A stretch of DNA of 64,000 bases from Bisporella sp. PMI_857 (taxonomy: Eukaryota > Ascomycota > Leotiomycetes > Helotiales > Helotiaceae). The notes below the pieces were generated by a model that made no database searches, was not told where the DNA came from, and saw only the letters and a program-made list of their open reading frames with translations. This document shows, piece after piece, positions 55,573 through 64,000 of this stretch. The stretch lies in NCBI GenBank assembly GCA_021307315.1, contig JAJSPD010000012.1, positions 434,001 to 498,000 on the forward strand, written 5' to 3'. How positions within the stretch are numbered: the first letter of the stretch is position 1; each line of letters begins with the position of its first letter. Both the position numbers and the translations under genes were made by a program.

Positions 55573-56797
55573 TCAAGCTCCAATTCCTCCTGGGCCATAA
55601 CTCTGCCGTGGGATGAGCGTGGGCTGGGGATTGCCGATAGTCTTGTTACTTGTCAGCAACAGATTATTTGTGCATATAGTTAATCACAAACCTTTTTTGG
55701 TCGCTTGCGGGCGCCCAACCTGTCTTCTCCGTCGCCACCAGTAGAATACCCTGTGTCTTGCAAGTCATCATCTGGGTAATTGCCTTCGGCATAACCCTCA
55801 TAACCCTCATATGACTCTTCCCCATACGTGCGCTTTTTATTGGCCCGTTTTGGACGTGACAAATCGGCCTTTACTTCTTTAACACGCTGCAAACTTCCGA
55901 CTTGATGTACAGGAGTTCTCGATCCGCTATTGTTTGTCGCCTTATTTTGCGCAAGAGGAGCAGAGCCGGGTGTTAAAGTCTGATTGAAGTCTGCTCCTAG
56001 CACTTTCGAGTTCCATACGCTCTTAGGTATTGGCCCTCTCTTCATAGTGAACGCAGCTTGTAATTGGTTCGGGGGCGCTAGGTCTGAGCCCTCAGACAGA
56101 GGCTTTGCAAAAGGTCCAAACTCTTGCTTCCACAGCTCATCTGGTTTCTGCATCATAGCGGCCAGTGTATCTGGAGCATCTTTCTCTTTCACATCCTCGC
56201 CAAAAGCTCCAGATATACCAAACTTCTTGAAGATGCCTTTGTAAGACTTGCGCAGAACTTTCTTCGACCCATCTGGATTCTCTCGAGCAACAGATTTGGC
56301 AATATCTTCGAGACTGTAAATTTTAAAAAGATCATGCGAAAAGGGTACGGCGCCTGGATCAAGAGCTGCACATCAAAGACCATGTTAACCAGGTTCCAAT
56401 AAGAGAGTGTGCAAAGAATCTCAATTATACTATGCCTGACCAAAGATGGAAGACTGGAATTCTCATATGAGGGAGCCTTACGAGTTTTGTGAAGGAGGTA
56501 ACTAGAGCCTACATTCAAATGCAAGTCGTTGATAGTGACCCCACTATCCTCGATATGCACTTTCTTCTGCTCTCGGCCTCCATTATCATTCATGTCACGT
56601 TTGCGCTTCGTGGATATTTCTTCTGAGTGCGCCGCGTCCAGAAAATCCGAAGCGGATGAGGACATACTGCCGTTGATGCTATGCGCTGGGGTGGGTAATG
56701 AGGTGCTGGGAGAGGTTGCTGGCTTTTGGTGGAGGTCGTTCGTGTCAAAGGCGAGCTGAGAAGGACTTGGAGGTGAGGGAGGATGATCGGAAGGCAT
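55573..56797 (-). CDS. MED19: Mediator subunit 19 (ROX3)
   Basis: A head-module-associated subunit of the Mediator complex, which links activators to RNA polymerase II. Exons are 56797-56482, 56365-55692 and 55641-55573, giving 352 residues. The N terminus is Pro/Ser-rich and low in complexity. The Rox3 domain (about 90-270) shows INDLHLNVGSSYLLHKT, DLFKIYSLEDIAKSVAR, GSKKVLRKSYKGIFKKFG and AAMMQKPDELWKQEFGPF. The basic KRPKK segment near the end is also typical. Without the last intron (donor GTTTGT, acceptor AACAAG) translation would stop at VCD; splicing adds TIGNPQPTLIPRQSYGPGG and ends in GIGA, as in other filamentous-fungal copies. The first intron is 116 nt. It is divergent from NOP4, with about 840 bp between the starts. 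Confidence 0.85.
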
Positions 56798-57641
56798 CTC
56801 GATGAACGTTGTATCCGCCTCGATGCTGCTTTTGCAAGATGAATGTCGTGCAAGCGTATCGTGATGCCGTTGAGAGCAACCTCGGATTCACAGGACGACT
56901 CTGCGATCTGCGCAGTCCCTAAAAGGCGCCTCCGCCAAAGCAATTCCAAGCTCCTGCCTCGCTCGTCCACGCAGCTGAGAAAATACCACAATCAATCGTA
57001 TCTATTGCTTGCCATGTATCGGGCGAACCTTAGGAAAAGGGAGTGTACGGTACTAGTCGTAGTTGTGCCGTCGAGCTCGCGACCAGGCTCCAGCTATAGT
57101 TTACGTCGTCTGCAAGCGACTCGTTAGACGCGTAGAATTGTTTTTGTGCAGGGTCTGATCTGGCGACGTCGTCGAGCAAGTGGGCGAAGTTGATTGTTCA
57201 TTGATTGAGGTGGTGAGGTTACCATTAACGACCTGACCCGACCACGGCGTTTCCCTTAGTCAGATCATGTGATGTGGCTGATATTCGTCCTCCTAGCCTG
57301 ACCAATTTGGCAATGAATGAACCAAATATATGACTTTAATCACTATAGAAGAACAGAACTCCTTGGTCTGAAATGATTTGCCTCATTGAATCTTTCTATT
57401 TATATTTCTTAGAGGTATTTGATAATTTAATGAATGTTTGTTTCTCTCTCAATATCATCCTAGATATTTTGGCCTCAAGCCCAAATCGGTGTGTTCGGCA
57501 CAAGCTGTTTGTCCTGAAGTGGCTAGTGCATCACGGACGGATCCGCCGCCGACCGCCTCAAGTCCCTAAAAAAATATGAATGAAATCTTCTAGGCGTAAA
57601 AATAAAGCTGACAGTGTGAGATCACACCTAGAGTTCTCAGT
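56798..57641. other. Divergent promoter region MED19/NOP4
   Basis: About 840 bp between two housekeeping genes transcribed away from each other. Short open frames are present, but no further gene is supported. Confidence 0.45.
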
Positions 57642-59999
57642 ATGCCAAAACGACAGCACCATTCTGAAGATCAGAGTGATCTTCCTGATACTCAATCTCA
57701 TTCTGGACCAACGCCCCCAGCCAAAAAGGCAAGAACTGAAACCAATGCCTCTGCCCGTCGGACCCTCTTCGTCCGTTCTCTCCCAGCAATAGCTACCAGC
57801 GACAAATTGACCGAGCTCTTCTCCGAAAGCTATCCCATAAAGCATGCTACCGTTGTTATTGATACCGAAACCAAACAATCAAAAGGTTATGGGTTTGTTA
57901 CTTTTGCAGATGCAGAAGATGCCGCACGGGCTCAGGAGGAGTTTCATGGGCAATCTTTCATGGGCCGTAAAATGAGGATCGAGATTGCAGAGCCCAGATC
58001 GAGAATAATAGGCACTAATGGCACTGGTGGTAAGAAGAAAAGCGTTGTTTCTGCAGAAGCCGCTACCTCGAAAAAAGCTCGCGCGCAGAAATTGTCCGAG
58101 AATCGCAGGCCTCCGAAACTTATTATACGCAATCTACCATGGAGTATCAATACACCAGAGAAGTTGGCGCAGCTATTCCAGAAATTCGGGAAAGTAAAGC
58201 ATTCGACTCTGCCCAAACTCAAAGATGATAAACAGGCTGGATTTGGATTTGTGGTAATGCGAGGCAGAAAGAATGCCGAGAAAGCTCTAGCTGCAGTCAA
58301 TGGCACAATGGCGGGAGGGAGAACATTGGCTGTGGATTGGGCAGTGGACAAAGATGTATGGGAAAATAAGCAGCACGACGATAGTGATGAGAAATCTGAA
58401 GATGGCGAAGAGGAAAAAATTGAATCTGATAATGAGGAAGATGATGTTGCGAATTTCTTCAAAAATTTCGGGGACGAGCTAGAATCTGAGCCAGAGAGTG
58501 CCGATGAAGCCGGAGAAGATGACAAAGAGGGTTCTGATGAAGATGATCAGGAAGATGAAGATGACTCTGGTGACTTCGAAGATATCAAGAGCGACGATGA
58601 GAGCGAGGTCCAAATGCCAAAGAGGGAAAAGGTTTTCATTACAGACAACTCATCGACAATTTTCATTCGGAACCTACCGTTTACCATTCAAGACTCCGCT
58701 CTCAAAGAACATTTTGATAATTTTGGTCCTGTAAGATATGCTCGAGTTGTCATGGATCGAATTACTGGACAATCTAAAGGCACTGCTTTTGTATGTTTCT
58801 ATAATGTTGAGGATGCGGATAGGTGTGTCCGAAATGCGCCTCGTTACCAGCCAACTGGTGCAAATGCTATCAAGGCTACAGATGCCCCAAAAGTTAAGCA
58901 CTCATTGCTTGAAGATGAGAACGCAGATAACACTGGCCTGTATACGATCGAGGGACGCGTTATGCAAGTCGCGAAAGCCGTTGAGAAGGAAAAAGCCGTG
59001 AAACTGACCGAGGATGGCACAAATAACCGCATGAATCGTGATAACGATAAGCGCAAGCTTTATCTTTTGTCTGAGGGGACAGTTGCATATGGGACGCCAC
59101 TATACAATGCGCTCGCACCTTCAGAAATCAAGATGCGAGAAGAGAGCGCCATGCAGCGGAAGAAACTTATTCAGAATAATCCTACATTACATCTCAGTCT
59201 TACGCGTCTATCGATTCGCAATCTTCCTCGGAGCATGAATTCCAAGGAGCTGAAGGCCCTTGCCAGAGAAGCTGTTGTCGGATTCGCCAAAGATGTCAAG
59301 GAAGGGCGACGCTCACAGTTGTCGAAGGAAGAAGAAGCTCGTGGCGGAGACGAGATGCGTGAAGCTGAGAAGCAACGTAAGGCTAAGGGGAAAGGGATCG
59401 TCCGTCAAGCAAAGATTGTCTTTGAAGGTCGAGAGGGCACAAAAGTCTCTGAGGAAAGCGGGGCCGGTCGATCTCGTGGTTATGGTTTTGTGGAATATAG
59501 CAGTCATCGATGGGCTCTGATGGGTTTACGATGGATGAATGGGCATGCACAGACAGGCTCCAGCGGGAAGAGCCAGCGATTGATTGTAGAATTTGCGATT
59601 GAGAACGCGCAAGTTGTGCAGAGACGAAAGGAGAAAGAGGAAAAGGCCCGTCTAAGGTCTAAGGAAGTTATAGCTGCCAGGGAGAGAGGGGAGCTGCCAG
59701 GGAAAGAGAAGAAAGCGCTACCTAAAGATACGCTGATGAAAAGGACTAGAGCAGGAATGAAGGGTAAAGTTAAGCCAGCTCTTGGAAAGGCAAAGAGTTT
59801 TGAAAAAGTGCCGAGAAATGCGCAAGGTGTAAGAGGCAAGGCTGATGGCGTGAGGAAGCTTGGAGGTGGTCAAAAGAAGCCTGAAAAGAAGTCTGAGATT
59901 AAGCCTGAAGCTACAGGCGTGGAAGGTAAACTGCAAAAAAGAGCGCAAATCATCCAGAAAAAGCGTCAGTTTAGACGGAATCGCAAGGTAGGCAGCTAG
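57642..59999 (+). CDS. NOP4: NOP4/RBM28-type nucleolar RNA-binding protein, 4 RRMs
   Basis: A ribosome-biogenesis factor acting in large-subunit (27S pre-rRNA) maturation in the nucleolus. It is a single exon of 785 residues. RRM1 (about 40-120) has RTLFVRSLP and KGYGFVTFAD. RRM2 (about 155-235) has PKLIIRNLPWS and AGFGFVVM. An acidic linker (about 240-320) is rich in Asp, Glu and Ser. RRM3 (about 340-440) has STIFIRNLPF and KGTAFVCFYN. RRM4 (about 520-660) is interrupted by a long charged insert, with LSIRNLPRSMNSKELK before it and SRGYGFVEYSSHRWAL after it, as in other Nop4 proteins. The C terminus is lysine-rich. The absence of introns is notable beside intron-bearing neighbours. Confidence 0.95.
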   Translation: MPKRQHHSEDQSDLPDTQSHSGPTPPAKKARTETNASARRTLFVRSLPAIATSDKLTELFSESYPIKHATVVIDTETKQSKGYGFVTFADAEDAARAQEEFHGQSFMGRKMRIEIAEPRSRIIGTNGTGGKKKSVVSAEAATSKKARAQKLSENRRPPKLIIRNLPWSINTPEKLAQLFQKFGKVKHSTLPKLKDDKQAGFGFVVMRGRKNAEKALAAVNGTMAGGRTLAVDWAVDKDVWENKQHDDSDEKSEDGEEEKIESDNEEDDVANFFKNFGDELESEPESADEAGEDDKEGSDEDDQEDEDDSGDFEDIKSDDESEVQMPKREKVFITDNSSTIFIRNLPFTIQDSALKEHFDNFGPVRYARVVMDRITGQSKGTAFVCFYNVEDADRCVRNAPRYQPTGANAIKATDAPKVKHSLLEDENADNTGLYTIEGRVMQVAKAVEKEKAVKLTEDGTNNRMNRDNDKRKLYLLSEGTVAYGTPLYNALAPSEIKMREESAMQRKKLIQNNPTLHLSLTRLSIRNLPRSMNSKELKALAREAVVGFAKDVKEGRRSQLSKEEEARGGDEMREAEKQRKAKGKGIVRQAKIVFEGREGTKVSEESGAGRSRGYGFVEYSSHRWALMGLRWMNGHAQTGSSGKSQRLIVEFAIENAQVVQRRKEKEEKARLRSKEVIAARERGELPGKEKKALPKDTLMKRTRAGMKGKVKPALGKAKSFEKVPRNAQGVRGKADGVRKLGGGQKKPEKKSEIKPEATGVEGKLQKRAQIIQKKRQFRRNRKVGS

Positions 60000-60294
60000 T
60001 GACTTTGCTAAGATTATCAATCAATATGATTAATGTATGGGCTATATGACTAAGATTCGATCATTCAACGGATCTGATTATAGGTGCATCATCTACAACT
60101 TGCTGCTGGCCATATATCCAGTCGAAACGTAGGACCATTTTGAAATGAGCTGAATCCATGCCTTGGCCAAGTTCCCCAAAGCAGGCACAAACTTGGAAGA
60201 CCTCGCCATGAAACGCTAAACAATCGCTCATTGTGTGTTGATTTCTTTAAACACCTCATTCGAGTCTTTAGTATATCCGTCTCTTTACCAGCCA

Positions 60295-61148
60295 TCATAG
60301 TTCATCAAATCTTAGTTTAACTTCTATCAGGACATGGTCGGCCAATGAGTCCTTCTTGCCAATGAATTTGAGATCGCTTCCTTTCCGGAATTTGATTTTT
60401 TGCGCGGCGTCTGCTCGATAGATACTTACTGGTTTGGGTGGAAGTATTGCTGGAAGATTCGACATATAGCCAAGATTATCTTTCGATACCTGCGTGGGCT
60501 GAAAGACGACTTCGCTTTGAACAGGCTCTTCAGCCGGAACATATAGTCTTGAAGCAGGAGCAAGCTTGATGCTTGGATCGCAACTCTCATGATTTGGGAA
60601 CAGACTCCGACGTTGGCCATATGAGGTTTGTAGCTGGGACTCTCATTTGCTTCCACTTTCAAACGCAAAGCCCCAATCGCGACATTCTGCTTCACTTGAT
60701 CAAGCACTTCGAGGATCTGCTCGCCTCTCTCCAATAACTCCCTTGCCCTCCTGATATCCCCTACTCCCTTGATACCTCCTTCCATCAAACTCTTCATCTT
60801 TCCCATCGTATGCTTCTTAACGTGCACCTCAATCGTTCGCAACACCTTCAGCACATCCAGCTTCTCCACCTTTCCCAGATCTTCATCATTCTCCCACAAC
60901 TTCTGTAAGCAGGAGATCCAATATTCAAGTGTGATGGCCCAATTCCACTTTAAATTGAGGGTGCGCACGTCTCGCAAGCACATTTCGAGGGAGAGGATGT
61001 ATGTGCAGCATACTTGGTCCGCCTGTGTGATGGATGGCGTGCCGTTCACATGCTGGTTTATAGCAGAGAAGTAAAGCTCAACTTGTTTGTAGAAACTATC
61101 TGCGCTTGCGGATGCTCGATTTATCTTGCAGTCTTCTTTTGTTGACAT
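60295..61148 (-). CDS. Hypothetical protein with a frame change
   Basis: I do not recognise the family. From the ATG at 61148 the frame reads MSTKEDCKINRASASADSFY through a helical region (WAITLEYWISCLQKLW, RRARELLERGEQILEVLD). That frame stops at 60426. In another frame, from about 60655 to 60295, a clearly protein-like sequence continues (NHESCDPSIKLAPASRLYVP, then YRADAAQKIKFRKGSDLKF, ending KLRFDEL). The two parts are joined either by a one-base frameshift near 60650 or by a weak 62-nt intron (donor GTGAAG, acceptor CCCAG). With the intron the product would be about 263 residues. No signal peptide or membrane helix is seen. It faces NOP4 tail to tail. Confidence 0.55.
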
Positions 61149-63222
61149 TCTGATGCGCGGTTGGGATTGTGTATAATTTTTGAGATGGGAGCTCCTCAGT
61201 GTATGACAGGAACCTTGCTTTTGAACGCATTAATGCTCGCAGCACAGTCAAAGAATTATTATGTCAACCAGTCTTCTCAGGGAAATGGAACCACAAATGT
61301 GATTCAATTTTCTACATCATCCTAAAACAAAGCTGTCTGCTTTGTCCAAGCCGTGCTCGTTTTAAAGGAGGCATAACCGTTTTCTAAGTGGCTCCACGAT
61401 CCTGGATGTCTCTTATCAATATGCAAATCCCATGTGTGTAAAATAGTTGAGTAGTGTTTGGACGATAACGCTTTATTCATCTCATCGGAAGCTGTTCAAA
61501 AAAAAAAATCCCACTCTCTCCCTCTGACCAAATCCCACCCTTTTCATGTCTCGACTTGAAACAGAGAAGGGAGCTAAGACTCCATTGAGGTCAGCTATAT
61601 CAACATTTTCAATGGAGCGTTGAAAGGCTTAGAAGCCTGTCTGGCTTCAGAGCTCCCACTGCCAAAGATATCTAATGGATGCTTCTGGCGTCTTTCTAAC
61701 AAGTTTTAAAGCTAGATTATTATATCCACAAGAACATGTTTTCAATCTGGGGCAAGTGAGACATGACTCACTAACTTTTTGAAGCAGAGTCCCCAGGGAA
61801 ATGACACGAATTCACCGATATGAATCTGACAGAAACAAGAATAAACACAACAACTGGGAGCTAGAGAGAATGACACACTCCTAAACATCCTTCGACTCCA
61901 GTCGAAACAAGACCATCCGTGTTATGTGACATGTATCAGAAGAAAGGAATTGGCAGATTGATAACAAAACCATAATGGCAATTAAATAGATTATTTAAAT
62001 CGATAGAGGATGCAAAAATTAAGCTACTAATTTTCAATTACGCCATTCCGGACTTTAATTTCTTTCTAGGTAGGTGGCTGTGCTCAGGCCGAATGTCCCA
62101 ACAGCTCCACAGAACCTCGCATTTTGGCAGTGATAGCAGTATATGGCTTTCAAACATAGTGTAACAGATAGCTATGGCTGTAGTATTGAGTTGCATATGC
62201 GGATTTGGGTAGTTAAAGTTGTTACAGTTTCATATGCAATGAGTTGATGAAAGACGTACCATTCTTTAAAACAGAAAACCTCTTCAACCTTGGTTATAGC
62301 CTCCCACATACAAATTATCAAGCACTGGAAGAAATCTAGAGAATTAGTGTAGCCTTCTTAAAGTATTAATGCATGTTTTACTCTTCCCATTCTTGAAGCT
62401 TGATAAGTTAACAAAAGTTGGAGGAACTAAGCATATTTGAGAGGCACTTTCGTTCTAACATCGAACACCATTCCGATGCTGATACAACTAGTATAAAATG
62501 AAGAGAAAGTGCGCGTCTTTCAAAAGATATTTAAGCTCGCAACATTGATTGACATTCTAGATAGCGTCGAATTCCTTAAGTAACTTCGAAGAGGCTGACA
62601 ATGTGATTGGTTCACGTGATACTATGATCAGTTTCATTCTGTCAGAAATATAAGATTAATAGTGGTATCACGTCGATAGAATACGGGTTGTTGTGTGCTT
62701 GTATTGTATGATCTGTATCTACGTTGTAGACATGTAAGAGATTTCCTAATTCCTTGGCCTATTACGTAAGCCAATTCCTGACACATTCTGACTACCACAT
62801 GTGGGGCTGTAGTGGATAGCTCTAGCTTATCTCATTAAAGATGATGCAAATGACAGGTTGAACTTTGGCTGCTCAGATTTCATACCAAGAAGCATGCCAT
62901 CAGACAGAATTAAGAATAGTGGTAGATGCCGTTTTCGTCATCATTAGAGTGCCCGGATGGAGCCAGAAAGATGTGTCAAAATGGAACAATCCATGGCATG
63001 AAAACCTAATGACTCAGACATCAAAACTTCGGCTAATTTCATCAGCCAGAAAGGGGTTGTTAATCTTGGGAAATTGGCGGCGAGCTCAATGTAGCTCGCC
63101 GGCTTACGTGGATCCACATTGCATACAAAATAAATAAGGTATCTGATGAAAACTTCTCGTGATCTCAAGAAGATAAGAAAATTATCTTTCCTTCACTAAC
63201 TGCAACCCCGAATAATCTGGAA
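61149..63222. other. About 2.1 kb intergenic, AT-rich
   Basis: No gene, RNA or repeat is supported. A short A run lies near 61500. The right end should contain the promoter of the acetyltransferase gene. Confidence 0.4.
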
Positions 63223-64000
63223 ATGGCCAACGCTTCTATATCCTTGCAACCCGCCACTCTTGCGGATGTCCCAGAAATGGCAAGATTCGCTGGTAGGGCA
63301 TTTGACACGGACCGCCATACACAATTAAAGGAGTTAGGCAAGGTGCCCTATAATCATGAGAAAGGCAGCCTTGAAGGATTTCCCGAGTATCTTGCAAATT
63401 GGAAATGCGTATTCACCAAAGCTGTTGACGACGAGACTGGTGAAATACTGGGTTTCTCTATTTGGGGTTTCCGTGGTTTAACGAGGGAAGAAATTCCTAG
63501 ACTTGGCAATGTCTCGGAAGAGAATGTGAACTCAAAAGGCCACGGGTTCAGAGATGAAGTGGCAAAGCAGAAAGAGACGAGCCGGACAACTGGTTTTGGA
63601 AGAGATGAAATCCTGAAAGAGGAGCAGACAGAAGATGATCCTCTGAAACGATTAGCAGCTTTAACAGATGGAAACATGGCTGAATGGATGCAGAAGCTCA
63701 TGCCAGAAGGAACCAGGTGCATGTATGTGGTTGGCTTAACAGTTAATCCTGAACACCAGCGACGAGGTATTGCTTCAAAACTACTGAAATGGGGAACGGA
63801 CACGGCGGATGCCAAGGGAATATTCATTTGGGTGCACTCTTCTGAGGCCGGTGTAGCTGCATACTCAAAAGCTGGCTTTGAGCCAATAGGTACTTTGGAT
63901 GTCGATTTGGACGAGTATGCTCCTGGACCTCCTCCTGAAGCACCTGATGGAAATGGTAAATGGGGACATTATATCTTCACATGGATGAAGTACTTTCCGA
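63223..64000 (+). CDS. GNAT-family N-acetyltransferase, cut by right edge
   Basis: Transfers acetyl from acetyl-CoA to an amine or protein substrate that is not identified. The visible part is 259 residues in one open exon with its start at 63223 (MANASISLQPATLADVPEMA). Motif D/C is in ISLQPATLADVPEMARFAGR. The strand before the cofactor loop reads RCMYVVGLTVNPEHQ, and the acetyl-CoA pyrophosphate loop is QRRGIASKLL (Q/RxxGxA). FIWVHSSEAGVAAYSKAGFE is the conserved C-terminal part of the fold. A charged insert (about 95-150) separates the halves, as in many fungal GNATs of this kind. The frame runs off the window in WMKYFP, probably very near the true C terminus. Confidence 0.88.
   Translation, partial: MANASISLQPATLADVPEMARFAGRAFDTDRHTQLKELGKVPYNHEKGSLEGFPEYLANWKCVFTKAVDDETGEILGFSIWGFRGLTREEIPRLGNVSEENVNSKGHGFRDEVAKQKETSRTTGFGRDEILKEEQTEDDPLKRLAALTDGNMAEWMQKLMPEGTRCMYVVGLTVNPEHQRRGIASKLLKWGTDTADAKGIFIWVHSSEAGVAAYSKAGFEPIGTLDVDLDEYAPGPPPEAPDGNGKWGHYIFTWMKYFP

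Noticed and set aside
57944..58525. 193-codon minus-strand frame opposite NOP4
   Set aside because: Ser/Phe-rich mirror of the acidic and RRM-coding sequence of NOP4; not an independent gene.
1..64000. tRNA, rRNA or CRISPR features
   Set aside because: No T-arm and acceptor-stem pattern, rRNA core sequence or regularly spaced repeat was found by eye; a tRNAscan-SE run would be needed to exclude tRNAs.

Overview
The window looks like nuclear DNA of a filamentous ascomycete (Pezizomycotina; a leotiomycete/helotialean is a guess from gene content only). Genes are spaced and on both strands, with short phase-preserving introns (mostly 39-130 nt), GTRNGT-type donors and CTRAY-type branch points. 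Families include Zn2Cys6 regulators, AA9 LPMO, CBM18/GH18 chitinase, ABCG and DHA2 transporters. All splice models were built by hand from reading frame, splice signals and family conservation; no database was searched.

Layout. 1-5.7 kb: the 5' half of a Zn2Cys6 regulator at the left edge, then a sparse region with a decayed NmrA-like relic. 5.7-6.5 kb: AA9 LPMO. 7.1-18.3 kb: a dense run of metabolic and transport genes (cytochrome b5/FMN 2-hydroxy-acid dehydrogenase, ABCG transporter, paraoxonase-like lactonase/arylesterase, DHA2 MFS exporter, 2OG-Fe(II) oxygenase), the best candidate for a functional cluster. 18.5-25.5 kb: IRC22/TRAP-alpha, a second Zn2Cys6 regulator, two abutting mariner-type MITEs, and SAS10/UTP3. 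26.1-28.8 kb: nine-exon chitinase. 30.5-32.6 kb: bZIP gene with no usable ATG. 32.6-39.6 kb: about 7 kb without a convincing gene. 39.6-45.7 kb: SMP-30/gluconolactonase, membrane GT2, and O-fucosyltransferase-like protein. 48.5-50.3 kb: aldehyde dehydrogenase with a possible dual start. 51.0-51.4 kb: small secreted protein. 55.6-61.1 kb: MED19/ROX3, NOP4 and a frame-broken hypothetical gene. 63.2 kb to the right edge: GNAT acetyltransferase, cut by the edge.

How the genes may work together. SAS10/UTP3 and NOP4 are ribosome-biogenesis factors, MED19 is a Mediator subunit and IRC22 an ER membrane protein: these are core genes scattered among accessory ones. In the 7-18 kb run, a lactonase could open a lactone to a hydroxy acid, the FMN enzyme could oxidise a 2-hydroxy acid, the 2OG oxygenase could hydroxylate a related compound, and the two exporters could move product or toxicant. 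That is inference from families only; no backbone synthase is present. The most unusual sequence-level items are a 4-nt microexon in the first Zn2Cys6 gene, the abutting MITEs whose arms have diverged in concert, the ATG-less bZIP gene, and the dual-start aldehyde dehydrogenase.
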